In this document: positions 8,157-15,209 of the stretch, piece by piece | Layout of the letters: the number at the start of each line of letters is the position of its first letter | Position numbering within the stretch: position 1 is the first letter of the stretch | From: Verrucomicrobiota bacterium | GTDB lineage: Bacteria > Verrucomicrobiota > Verrucomicrobiia > Opitutales > Opitutaceae | Reading direction: 5' to 3' | Assembly (NCBI GenBank): GCA_023457035.1 | Contig: JAEWNN010000010.1 | Span: 1 to 16,144, forward strand | Length of the DNA: 16,144 nt | The notes under the pieces: model-generated | Database searches by the model: none | Seen by the model: the letters and a program-made list of their open reading frames with translations, nothing else | Told to the model about the DNA's origin: nothing | Translations under genes and position numbers: made by a program

Positions 8157-9503
8157 TGGGGGCAAGCAGGCGCCGGGCGCTGGTGGGAAACCCGCGGTGC
8201 GGCGGTGGCGGCGTGGGTGGTGGCGGGGTGGCCGGTGTGGCGCTGGTATGTGGCGCGCCTCGGTGACGGCTCGGACGAGCCGTGGGGATTGGTGGCCTTG
8301 GCGGTGGCGCTGGCGTTGGTGCCGTGGCGGCGGCTGCGCGAGCCGTTGCCGGGCAGTGCGGCGCTGGCGGCCGTGGGGGCGGCTGCGACGGTGGTGTTTG
8401 GATATGAGTGGCTGCCGGCGCTCGTGCGTGGCGGGCTGTGGATGTTGGCGCTGGTCGCCCTAGTGGGAGGGGCGGGGCCGGCGGTGGCGCGCGCCGGCCT
8501 CCTCCTGTTGTCTCTGCCAGTGGTGGCCACGGCGCAGTTCTACCTGGGTTATCCGCTGCGCGCGCTCACGGCGGCGTGCAGCGTGCCGCTGCTGCATGTG
8601 CTCGGCTACGATGTGGTCCGGCAGGGCACGGCGCTGCGATGGGCGGGCGAGACGGTGCTGGTCGACGCCCCGTGCAGCGGCATCCAGATGCTTTGGACGG
8701 GGCTGTTCGCGGCGTGCGCGCTTGCCGCGGTGCGCGGGCTCGGGGCCGGCGCGACGCTGAGGCTGTTGCGCCGAGCCGGTACCGTCGTGGCGGTGGCGAA
8801 CTTGCTGCGCTGCGTGGCGCTGTTTCTTCTCGAGGTGCGCGGCGGTGCCCTGGCGCAGTGGCTGCATGAGGGAATCGGGCTGGCGCTGTTCGGCGCGGCG
8901 CTGGGGGCGGTGGCTTGGTGCGGGGGACGAGGGAGGTTGGCGGGCGTGGATGCCGCGGGGGAGGGCTCCGGCGGTGGCAGATCGCTTTCGCAGGCTTCGC
9001 GGTGGGTGATTCTGTTGCTCGGACTCGCACTGCTGGGCGCTGCGGTGCGGCCGGTGCTCGGCGGGGGGCGGGGGCTGCAGGAGGCCGTGGCGTTTCCCGG
9101 ATGGCCGGAGACCTTCGAGGGGCGGGTGTTGACCCCGCTGGCACCGTCGGAACGCGAGGCACGCTTTGCGGCGGGGTTTCCCGGAAAGGTCGCCGCTTTC
9201 ACCGACGGCGAGCGGACGATCGTGCTGCGCTGGGTGGCGCGGGAGACGCGGAAGCTGCATCCGGCGCTGCACTGCCTGCGCGGGCTGGGGTATGCGGTTG
9301 AGCCGGGGCCGGTGTGGCGCGATGCGGCGGGACGACACTGGGGCACGACGTTGGCCGAACGCGACGGGCGGACGCGCCGGGTGAGGGAGCGCATCAGCGA
9401 CGCGGTGGGCCGGGAGTGGACCGATGTGTCGGCCTGGTGGTGGGGCGCGTGGCGGGGCGAGAGCGCGGGCCCGTGGTGGGCGGCGACAGTGTTCGAGCAT
9501 TGA
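8142..9503 (+). CDS. exosortase with C-terminal EpsI-like domain
   Basis: This is a polytopic inner-membrane transpeptidase-like enzyme that would cleave and sort the PEP-CTERM protein encoded just upstream. Counting from GTG 8142 (453 residues), the exosortase triad is complete: Cys178 in 'VDAPCSGIQM', Arg223 in 'NLLRCVALFLLE' and His242 in 'LHEGIGLALFG', each within or next to hydrophobic helices. After a last TM segment (about 287-303), a soluble domain of about 150 residues carries 'FPGKVAAFTDG', 'TRKLHPALHCLRGLGY' and 'WTDVSAWWWGAWRG'. The His-Pro...Cys-Leu-x-Gly-x-Gly block recalls EpsI-type exosortase partners, here fused. The start is uncertain. The frame is open back to 7869, but upstream residues are encoded by the VIT gene in another frame and by the repeat. 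GTG 8142 lies just ahead of the first TM, and GTG 8028 is the alternative. No good ribosome site is seen. Confidence 0.9.
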   Translation: MDLFGWGQAGAGRWWETRGAAVAAWVVAGWPVWRWYVARLGDGSDEPWGLVALAVALALVPWRRLREPLPGSAALAAVGAAATVVFGYEWLPALVRGGLWMLALVALVGGAGPAVARAGLLLLSLPVVATAQFYLGYPLRALTAACSVPLLHVLGYDVVRQGTALRWAGETVLVDAPCSGIQMLWTGLFAACALAAVRGLGAGATLRLLRRAGTVVAVANLLRCVALFLLEVRGGALAQWLHEGIGLALFGAALGAVAWCGGRGRLAGVDAAGEGSGGGRSLSQASRWVILLLGLALLGAAVRPVLGGGRGLQEAVAFPGWPETFEGRVLTPLAPSEREARFAAGFPGKVAAFTDGERTIVLRWVARETRKLHPALHCLRGLGYAVEPGPVWRDAAGRHWGTTLAERDGRTRRVRERISDAVGREWTDVSAWWWGAWRGESAGPWWAATVFEH

Positions 9504-9551
9504 GCCGGCGGCCACCGCACCAAGGGGCGAAACCGCGTGCGCGCCGCAGGC

Positions 9552-10226
9552 CTACGATTTGAGGCGCCGTGCTCGCTGGCGGCGAACCAACTGCCGGAGC
9601 AGGGCGATCCCGACCACCGCACCGGCGACCGTGAGGGCGATGCGGTTGACCCGCTGGTAGAGGCGCACGAAGTCGGGTGGTTGGATCTGCAGCTGCATGG
9701 TCCAAGTCACTCGGTCGGGGGATGCGAGGCCGATTCGGGGATTCTGCGGGTCGAGGCGCGGCACGACCATGTCGAGGTCGAAGGAGGCGGGGATGGTCCG
9801 GCCGTAGAGTGCGGGATCGTCGGGGATGGTGGCCGAGAGCAGGACGGCGATGTGGGACTCGATGTCGGTGGGTTTGGCGCCCGGGTTGAGCTGGGGAATC
9901 TTGATTCGCTGTTCCCAGGCCGAGCTGTTGCGGCTGGATACCAGCAGGGGGCGCGGGTTTGGCTCTCCGGGGACCTCGAGTTGCCCGCGCACGCCGATGG
10001 CCCGGTGCAGCCCCTTGATGGATTTCTGCGCCAGCTTCACGAAGAGCGGGTTCTCGTGGCCGGCGCGGACTAGGTAGGTGCCCGCGGGCGGGAGGTCGCG
10101 GTTCTTGATGAAACGCCGGGTGCTCAGGCCGGCGGCGGCCAACGCGAGAAGAAACACGAGCAGGAGCAGCGCGCCGAACGGGGTGAACAGCGGGTGGGTC
10201 TTGGGGGCGGAAGACAAGGCGGGCAT
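9552..10226 (-). CDS. hypothetical membrane-anchored protein with two TM segments
   Basis: I do not recognise this family. From ATG 10226 the product is 224 residues: a short N-terminal tail, one TM helix (about 16-35, 'FGALLLLVFLLALAAAGL'), a basic 'STRRFIKNRD' stretch, then about 160 residues that look extracytoplasmic, a second TM helix (about 195-213) and a strongly basic tail 'LVRRQRARRLKS'. The central part has 'PPAGTYLVRAGHENPLFVKL' and several Pro-rich turns but no catalytic motif I can name. An in-frame GTG at 10253 would add nine residues; neither start has a clear ribosome site. It lies 81 bp downstream of cstA on the same strand and could share its transcript, but it is not the small YbdD/YjiX protein that often accompanies CstA. 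Its 3' end faces that of the exosortase across 48 bp. Confidence 0.8.
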   Translation of the reverse strand: MPALSSAPKTHPLFTPFGALLLLVFLLALAAAGLSTRRFIKNRDLPPAGTYLVRAGHENPLFVKLAQKSIKGLHRAIGVRGQLEVPGEPNPRPLLVSSRNSSAWEQRIKIPQLNPGAKPTDIESHIAVLLSATIPDDPALYGRTIPASFDLDMVVPRLDPQNPRIGLASPDRVTWTMQLQIQPPDFVRLYQRVNRIALTVAGAVVGIALLRQLVRRQRARRLKS

Positions 10227-10307
10227 GGCGACGGGTGAGGCAGGTGGCGGCACGGGTGCGGGACTATGGCGGGAAGTCGCGGCGAGGCGAGCAGGTGGCG
10301 GGTGCGC

Positions 10308-12047
10308 TCAATCGGCGGTGCGGGCCGCCTGCGTCGCGGGTGGCACGGGCCGGCGCGCGAGGAGGAGGGCCTCGACGACGATCCAAAGGGCCATGACGAC
10401 GAGCACGGCGGCAACCCAGAACTCCATCCGGTGCGCGCTCTGGGCGGCTGGGGCGGTGAAGATCGAGCTGCGCTGCCAGAGGGTGAGCCCGAGGCTCCAG
10501 AAAGTCATTGCGAGCATGAAGAGCGAGGGCCCGAGCGTGAGCCAAGGGGTGCGGCCGCGGCGCCCGAGCCAGACGCTGATGCCGAGGAGCGCGAGGGCGG
10601 CGAGGAGCTGGTTGGAGCTGCCGAAGAGGTTCCAGAAGACCTGCCAGAGGGCCTTGGGCTTGCCGTCGACGACGGCCGGCGGCAGTGCGAGCACGAGGGC
10701 CGGGATGCCCACGCTGATGAACGTGGCGAAGTAGTGGGCGACGCGGGTGCGCCAACCGGTGAACTCCATGAAGACATAGCGCGCGAGGCGCGTGCAGGCG
10801 TCGAGCGTGTCGAAGACGAAGGTGGCGAAGCAGAGCAGACCGAACTGGCGGGCGACGCCGACGGGGATCGCCCCGAAGGAGGCCTGGTTCATGAAGATCG
10901 CGATGCCGTCGGCGTAGGTGAGATTCGGATTCCCGTTGGGCCGGGCGACGATCATCACGGTGGCGAGGCTGAGGCAGGCGAGGAAGGACTCAAGCAGCAT
11001 GCCGCCGTAGGCGACCGGGCAGGCGTCCTTCTCGTTGGCGAGCTGTTTGGAGGTGGTGCCGCTGGCGACGATGGAGTGGAACCCCGAGCAGGCGCCGCAG
11101 GCGATCGTGATGAAGAGCAGCGGGAGCACCGGGGGCTTGGCCCCGTCGAAGGTGAAGAAAGCGGCGCTGCCCAGCGCCGGAGCCTGGATCGAGAGGGTGC
11201 CGTCGAGCGCGCCGACCACGATGCCGAGCACGCCCACCACCATGATGACGTAGAGGAAATACCCGCCGAGGGCGCCGCGGGGCTGGAGGAGCAGCCAGAC
11301 CGGTGCGAGCGCGGCGAAGAAACAGTAGCCGAGCAGGAGGAGATCCCAGGTCATGTGCGGCCGGGCGACGCCGGTGAGCGCCCCGAGATCGAAGGGAAGG
11401 TGCGGGCCGACGAGGATCGCGCCCAGCACGAGCGGCAGGAAGATGAGCTTCGCGCGGTTTTCGCCCAGTTTGGTCCGGCGCACGATCAGCCCCATCGCGA
11501 TCGCCAGGAGCAGATAGAGAATCGAGGAAGTGGCGACAGCGGGGCCGGGCGCCTCGGAGCCGTCGGCCACGGCGGCCTGGGTGAACGTGCCGGCGGTGAC
11601 GTCGGCGAAGGCGATGATGACGTAGACAAGAGAGATCCAGATGAACGCCAGGAACAGCAGGTAGCTGCGGTGGTTCATGTAGCGGCCGACGACCTCGGCG
11701 ATGGAGCGGCCCTGGTGGCGCACGGAGGCGATCAAGGTGGAGAAGTCGTGCACACCGCCGATGAGAATGGCGCCGACGATGATCCAGATCCAGGCGGGCA
11801 GCCACCCGAACAGCGAGGCCGCGAGGATCGGGCCGACGACCGGGCCGGCAGCCGCGATGGCCGAGAAGTGCTGGGGCAACAGGTACGAGGTCTTGGCCGG
11901 CTCGTAATCGAGTCCGTCGCGCTGCTGGTGCGCGGGCACCGGCGCGGAGGGATCGATGCGGAAGTACCGGGTGAGGAACCGGCCCATCCAGCGGTAGGCG
12001 AGGGCGAGAATGGCGCCGGAGGCGGCGAGGAAGAGCAGCAGGGACAT
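10308..12047 (-). CDS. cstA: CstA-family carbon starvation transporter
   Basis: This 579-residue, strongly hydrophobic protein has more than a dozen predicted TM helices. CstA proteins import peptides, and related ones import pyruvate, when carbon is scarce. Family hallmarks are visible: 'LAYRWMGRFLTRYF' near the N-terminus, 'DYEPAKTSYLLPQHFSAIAA' then 'AGPVVGPILAA', 'GGVHDFSTLIASVRHQGRSI', 'GACSGFHSIVASGTTSKQL', 'VAYGGMLLES' and 'FGSSNQLLAALALLG'. It is shorter than Escherichia coli CstA (about 700 residues), in the range of the many shorter family members. ATG 12045-12047 is chosen because 'MSLLLFLAASGAILALAYRW' starts the first TM helix directly; further upstream the open frame is low complexity and then runs antisense through hpf. 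No Shine-Dalgarno is evident. An operator-like palindrome lies about 90 bp upstream. Confidence 0.95.
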   Translation of the reverse strand: MSLLLFLAASGAILALAYRWMGRFLTRYFRIDPSAPVPAHQQRDGLDYEPAKTSYLLPQHFSAIAAAGPVVGPILAASLFGWLPAWIWIIVGAILIGGVHDFSTLIASVRHQGRSIAEVVGRYMNHRSYLLFLAFIWISLVYVIIAFADVTAGTFTQAAVADGSEAPGPAVATSSILYLLLAIAMGLIVRRTKLGENRAKLIFLPLVLGAILVGPHLPFDLGALTGVARPHMTWDLLLLGYCFFAALAPVWLLLQPRGALGGYFLYVIMVVGVLGIVVGALDGTLSIQAPALGSAAFFTFDGAKPPVLPLLFITIACGACSGFHSIVASGTTSKQLANEKDACPVAYGGMLLESFLACLSLATVMIVARPNGNPNLTYADGIAIFMNQASFGAIPVGVARQFGLLCFATFVFDTLDACTRLARYVFMEFTGWRTRVAHYFATFISVGIPALVLALPPAVVDGKPKALWQVFWNLFGSSNQLLAALALLGISVWLGRRGRTPWLTLGPSLFMLAMTFWSLGLTLWQRSSIFTAPAAQSAHRMEFWVAAVLVVMALWIVVEALLLARRPVPPATQAARTAD

Positions 12048-12135
12048 GGGGCAGGGAGGGTCGGGTCGCCCTCCGGACGGGACGCGCGGGCACCGCGCCT
12101 CGGGGCAACTGGGCCCGACTGTGGGGGTAATCCCG

Positions 12136-12152
12136 CGCCGATTCAATCGGCG
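12136..12152. promoter_or_regulatory. perfect 17-bp palindrome upstream of cstA, candidate operator
   Basis: CGCCGATT-C-AATCGGCG is a perfect inverted repeat with 8-bp arms and a single central base. It lies 89-105 bp before the cstA start codon and contains the most AT-rich bases nearby. This is the shape of a binding site for a dimeric helix-turn-helix regulator. A small hairpin with some other role cannot be excluded. No regulator gene lies in the window. Confidence 0.45.
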
Positions 12153-12259
12153 AGTCGCGGCGAAAGCACGGGGGCGGCGGGGGCCCGGACGACCGCCGCG
12201 GATACAGTGCGGTTGCTTTTTGGGGGCGGCCCGCCCCTCGCGTCGGGGGGGATGCGAAA

Positions 12260-12287
12260 CGGCCGCGTCCCGGGTGGGACGCGGCCG
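12260..12287 (-). terminator. hairpin after hpf, probable terminator
   Basis: On the minus strand a perfect 12-bp stem CGGCCGCGTCCC / GGGACGCGGCCG closes an ACCC loop, about 35 bp beyond the hpf stop codon, and is followed by a short T-rich run (TTTC). The U-tract is poor, so termination may be partial or the hairpin may protect the transcript end. Confidence 0.6.
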
Positions 12288-12321
12288 CAGGGTGTGTTGA
12301 GATGTTGGTGGAGGAGCGGGT

Positions 12322-12696
12322 TCAGCCGGCCTTCGGCAGCGCGGTCTCGAGTTCGACCCCGTGCGGATGGTTGCGTTTCTCCTTCGCCATGCGAGCGCGG
12401 CGACGCAGGGAGCGGTCGAGCTTGTCCACCAGCAGATCGATGGACTTGTAGGCGTCGTCCGACGTGACGGAGATGTTGGCGTCGGGGCCTTGGATCTGGA
12501 GGTTGGCCTTGGCGGTGAAGCGGTCGTTCTTGGACTTGAGGTCGTCAAATTCGATATCAACGCGGATGCGCACTATCCGCCGCTCGTGGGCGAACAATCG
12601 CTGCATCTTCTCGATGACGTAGGCCTTGAGCGCCGCGGTCAGCGGGACATGGATGCCGGAGACGATGATTTCGTGCGCATTGGTATCTGATTTCAT
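12322..12696 (-). CDS. hpf: ribosome hibernation-promoting factor, short form (HPF/YfiA family)
   Basis: This 124-residue cytosolic protein binds the small ribosomal subunit in stationary phase, blocks the decoding channel and favours inactive ribosomes. It shows the family pattern: 'EIIVSGIHVPLTAALKAYVI' opening the fold, helix 'EKMQRLFAHERRIVRIRVDI', strands with 'AKANLQIQGPDANISV', then 'DDAYKSIDLLVDKLDRSLRR' forming the second helix, and a basic C-terminus. It lacks the long C-terminal dimerisation domain of long-form HPF. A good ribosome site AAGGAG (minus strand, 12708-12713) precedes ATG 12694-12696. The gene is divergent from the SDR gene across 50 bp, so their promoters must overlap or lie within each other's 5' region. 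A hairpin follows the stop. hpf and the starvation transporter cstA are adjacent and co-oriented. Confidence 0.93.
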   Translation of the reverse strand: MKSDTNAHEIIVSGIHVPLTAALKAYVIEKMQRLFAHERRIVRIRVDIEFDDLKSKNDRFTAKANLQIQGPDANISVTSDDAYKSIDLLVDKLDRSLRRRARMAKEKRNHPHGVELETALPKAG

Positions 12697-12746
12697 GGTG
12701 CGTTTTGCTCCTTGTTTTGGGTGTGGGAGGCGCGATTAGTGGGTCC

Positions 12747-13604
12747 GTGTCCGATTACGAAAACGCCCTCGCGCCCTTCACGATTACCGTGGTGACCGGT
12801 GGTTCTTCCGGTATGGGGAAAACGTTCATCTCGCTGCTCGCCGAGGCTAACCCCCGCATGGCCTTTTGCAACCTGTCGCGCCGGGCGCCGACGGGGCTGC
12901 CCGCGGGGGTGGAAAAGCGGTTGCTGCACGTGCCGTGCGACCTGGGAAAAGCGGACCGGCGAGCCGAGGCGATGGGGGAAGCGGAGAGATTCATTCGCCG
13001 AGATCATTATCGGTCGAAAGTGCTTCTGATTAACAACAGTGGATTTGGTTCCTGCGGAAATTTTACCGACGCTGAATGCGCCGGACAGCTTGACATGGTG
13101 CAGGTCAATGTCGCGGCCGTGGTCGAACTCACCGCGCGCCTGCTGCCCGTGCTGCGCGAGCGCGGCGGGGCGGTGATCAACGTCGCCTCGCTGGCCGCCT
13201 TCCAGCCCACGCCGTACATGGCGACCTACGGGGCGGCGAAGGCGTTCCTGCTGCACTGGAGCCTGGCGTTGCACGAGGAGTTGCGACCGCACGGCATCCC
13301 AGTGCAGGCCCTGTGCCCGGGACCGACTGCCACCGATTTTTTCCGACGCGTGGGCTATTCCCAGAGGGTGGTGGACGACCGGCTCTCGATGGCGCCCGAG
13401 GCGGTCGTGCGCGCCAGCCTGCGCGGATTGGCGCGCCGGCGCGCCCTGGTTGTGCCGGGGTGGCGCAACAAACTTGTCGCGGCCGTAACGGGACACTTGC
13501 CACGCGTGTTCGTGGCGCACGTCACCGCCAAGGTGTTGACACGCTACCGGGTGCGCCATCTGGACCAGCCCGGCGCCGCCGGCGAAGAGGGAGGAACCCG
13601 ATGA
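12747..13604 (+). CDS. short-chain dehydrogenase/reductase (SDR family)
   Basis: This is a 285-residue NAD(P)H-dependent oxidoreductase of the classical SDR fold; the substrate is unknown. The cofactor motif is 'TGGSSGMG' (17-24), with 'NNSG' at 96-99 replacing the usual NNAG. The catalytic tetrad is complete: Asn121, Ser148 ('NVASLAAF'), Tyr161 and Lys165 in 'YGAAK'. 'CPGPTATDF' follows, as in ketoacyl-reductase-like members. The C-terminus is longer and basic ('GLARRRALVVPGWRNKL'), as in DltE/YqjQ-like SDRs. The frame is open from TTG 12705, but GTG 12747 places the protein 16 residues before the glycine motif, which fits the family; GGAGG at 12726-12730 is rather far upstream (16 bp), so the start is provisional. 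The stop overlaps the next start as ATGA, indicating translational coupling with the pseudouridine synthase. Confidence 0.92.
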   Translation: MSDYENALAPFTITVVTGGSSGMGKTFISLLAEANPRMAFCNLSRRAPTGLPAGVEKRLLHVPCDLGKADRRAEAMGEAERFIRRDHYRSKVLLINNSGFGSCGNFTDAECAGQLDMVQVNVAAVVELTARLLPVLRERGGAVINVASLAAFQPTPYMATYGAAKAFLLHWSLALHEELRPHGIPVQALCPGPTATDFFRRVGYSQRVVDDRLSMAPEAVVRASLRGLARRRALVVPGWRNKLVAAVTGHLPRVFVAHVTAKVLTRYRVRHLDQPGAAGEEGGTR

Positions 13605-14389
13605 GCGCGCCCGCCGACAACGGTCCGCGGCTGATCGATCCGGCGGAGTTTCCGCGCTGGATCGTCGAGGAGGACGGCGACGTGATCGTGCTCAACAAGC
13701 CCGGCGACATCGTCTGCCATCCATCGAAGAACGGGCCGTGGTCCTCGCTCGTGGGCGCCTGTCGCGAGCATCTCCAGTTGCCGCGCGTGCACATGATCTA
13801 CCGGCTCGATCGCGAGACGAGCGGGGTGATGGTCTTCGCGAAGAACTCCGCGATGGCCGGCCGGCTCCAGACCGCCGTCGAGGGGCGCCGCGTGCAGAAG
13901 CTCTATGTGGCGATCCTGTGCGGCGAACTGCGCGAGCCGGTGGTCGTCGACGCGCCGCTCGGGCGCGATCTGGCCAGCTCGATCGTGGCGCGGCAGGCCG
14001 TGGTGCGCGGGCCGGAGGGTCGGCCGGCGCTGACGGAGTTCCTTCCGGTGGCGCACGGCGGCGGCTACACCCTGGCCCGGGTGAGACCCCGCACCGGCCG
14101 ACAGCACCAGATCCGCGTGCACGCCGCCTCGCTCGGGTGCCCGATCCTTGGCGACAAGCTCTATGGGCCGGACCAGCTGCTCTTCCTCGAGTTCATCCGC
14201 GACGGCTTCACGCCCCGTCTCGCCGCCCTGCTCACGCTGCCGCGCCACGCGCTGCATGCGCTGGAGATGCGCTTCGAGCCGGGCGAGGGCGGCCGGACAT
14301 TCCGTGCACCGCTCACGCCCGACCTGCGGACCTTCGCCCGCGAGCGCATGGGGCTGGACGAGGCGACGCTGGCCGCGGCCGAGGCGTGA
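13601..14389 (+). CDS. RluA-family pseudouridine synthase
   Basis: This 262-residue enzyme isomerises specific uridines in rRNA or tRNA to pseudouridine. Motif I is 'LNKPGDIVCHPS' (31-42). Motif II is 'YRLDRETSGVMVFAK' (67-81) with the catalytic Asp70. The later motif 'RPRTGRQHQIRVH' (162-174) is followed by 'LGCPILGDKLYG'. It lacks the N-terminal S4 RNA-binding domain of RluC/RluD, so it resembles the short RluA/TruC-like group; the target base cannot be told. A strong Shine-Dalgarno (GGGAGG, 13589-13594) supports ATG 13601, which overlaps the stop of the SDR gene by ATGA. The coupling is conspicuous, although the two enzymes have no evident shared pathway. No terminator is seen immediately after, but a palindromic repeat pair begins 20 bp downstream. 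Confidence 0.94.
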   Translation: MSAPADNGPRLIDPAEFPRWIVEEDGDVIVLNKPGDIVCHPSKNGPWSSLVGACREHLQLPRVHMIYRLDRETSGVMVFAKNSAMAGRLQTAVEGRRVQKLYVAILCGELREPVVVDAPLGRDLASSIVARQAVVRGPEGRPALTEFLPVAHGGGYTLARVRPRTGRQHQIRVHAASLGCPILGDKLYGPDQLLFLEFIRDGFTPRLAALLTLPRHALHALEMRFEPGEGGRTFRAPLTPDLRTFARERMGLDEATLAAAEA

Positions 14390-14669
14390 TCACGCAGTCT
14401 GCGAGCAGGTCCAGTCTCCGACTGGACGCCGGAATACGTGAGCCGGCGGTCACGGCTGGAGTCGGAGGTGTCCGGTCGGAGACCGGACCCACGGGGAGAG
14501 CACGCCGGCCGGTGGTTTCACCAACGATGGCCGGATGTTCGCTTGTGGATTTGCGGCAACTGCATGATCAGGCCGAGGCGGCGGGTTGAGGGAGCGTTGC
14601 CGCTGGGATGCGGGGCTTGGACCGCGGTGCGAGCGCAGGGCGGCCGGCGGCGGCGGAGTTGGAGACCGA
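14390..14669. other. 280-bp intergenic region carrying a palindromic repeat pair
   Basis: This lies between the convergent 3' ends of the pseudouridine synthase gene and the minus-strand membrane-protein gene. Its first third holds the inverted repeat pair described separately. Further on, an imperfect hairpin with arms CCGGCC/GGCCGG at roughly 14503-14536 encloses GGTG-GTTT-CACC. No coding frame with a start or recognisable motif was found, and no canonical U-tract terminator. Confidence 0.5.
14409..14488. repeat. REP-like doublet: two 19-bp palindromes in inverted orientation
   Basis: Copy 1 (14409-14427) is GTCCAGT-CTCCG-ACTGGAC. Copy 2 (14470-14488) is GTCCGGT-CGGAG-ACCGGAC. Copy 2 reverse-complemented is GTCCGGTCTCCGACCGGAC, so the two are the same element in opposite orientation, with identical loops. 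They differ only by a paired A-T to G-C change that keeps the stem intact. Between them a third hairpin is seen: CGCCGG (14427-14432) with CCGGCG (14443-14448). A partial 'GTCGGAG' (14461-14467) is also present. The position, after convergent genes, is typical of REP/BIME elements. It is unrelated in sequence to the repeat at 8009-8156. Confidence 0.8.
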
Positions 14670-15209
14670 TTACGGAGCCGGTGGCGGTAACGGACCGAGC
14701 ACCGGTGGCTCGGCGAAGACGGCAAGGGCGGCCGGTCGAGTGCGCAGGTAGTACAGCGCCAGCCCGCCCTGGTAGAGGATCGACACCAGGGCGAGGAGTG
14801 CGGCGGTGAGGCGCTGCACTCCGACGAGCAACGCCCGCAGCGACTCGGGGTCGGGAAAGAGCACGTCGAGCTGTTCGCGGGTGAAGGAGGGGAGCAGCGC
14901 CACGATGCGGTCGGCCTGTTCGCGATGGGCGAGGTCCCAGGCGAGGCACAGGATGAACAGCAGGCACCCCAGCTGGGCGGCCGCCATCCAGCCCAGCCCG
15001 TCGGCCCGGCGGCGCTGAAGGAGGTTGCGCCCCGCCCACTCGAGAACGCCGCAGAGGGCGATGCCGGCGGCGGCCGCTGCTTCGACCCATTCCCGGGCGC
15101 AGACCGACACCACCGCGGCCGGCGCAGCGACGACGAGCAGCGACACTGCATCGACGCGGGCGACACGCAGGACGCGCCGGAGGCGGTGTTCGGGTGCGGG
15201 GACGGGCAT
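14670..15209 (-). CDS. hypothetical integral membrane protein, four TM segments
   Basis: I do not recognise this protein. From ATG 15207-15209 it has 179 residues, beginning 'MPVPAPEHRLRRVLRVARVD'. Four hydrophobic segments are visible at about 20-38, 42-60, 73-93 and 128-155. Between the third and fourth lies a polar loop, 'REQADRIVALLPSFTREQLD', followed by 'VLFPDPESLRALL'. The protein ends in a Pro-rich tail. The frame is open upstream to 15467, but those residues are Arg/Ser-rich and antisense to the lipoprotein gene, so the ATG at 15209 is preferred; no clear ribosome site supports it. It is divergent from the lipoprotein gene (151 bp apart) and convergent with the pseudouridine synthase gene. 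A small inner-membrane protein of unknown role is the safest reading. Confidence 0.75.
   Translation of the reverse strand: MPVPAPEHRLRRVLRVARVDAVSLLVVAAPAAVVSVCAREWVEAAAAAGIALCGVLEWAGRNLLQRRRADGLGWMAAAQLGCLLFILCLAWDLAHREQADRIVALLPSFTREQLDVLFPDPESLRALLVGVQRLTAALLALVSILYQGGLALYYLRTRPAALAVFAEPPVLGPLPPPAP

Larger units (their letters stand above)
12048..12321 (-). other. hpf-cstA intergenic region
   Basis: These 274 bp on the coding (minus) strand contain, in order of transcription, a strong hairpin after hpf, a short T/A tract with a GC hairpin (about 12215-12238), a palindrome at 12136-12152, and GC-rich sequence up to the cstA start. No promoter hexamers at convincing spacing were found. The length and structures suggest that cstA has its own promoter here. 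Confidence 0.4.

Noticed and set aside
12214..12238. T-run followed by a GGGGGCGG/CCGCCCC hairpin, considered as a terminator
   Set aside because: Read on either strand, the T-run is on the wrong side of the hairpin (T before it on plus, A after it on minus), so it is not an intrinsic terminator.
10266..12467. 733-codon plus-strand frame over cstA
   Set aside because: Its translation is Glu/Gly/Asp-rich and repetitive, an antisense shadow of a hydrophobic membrane protein gene.
12048..12560. N-terminal extension of the CstA frame
   Set aside because: The upstream portion is antisense to hpf and then low-complexity. The first TM helix begins directly after ATG 12045-12047.
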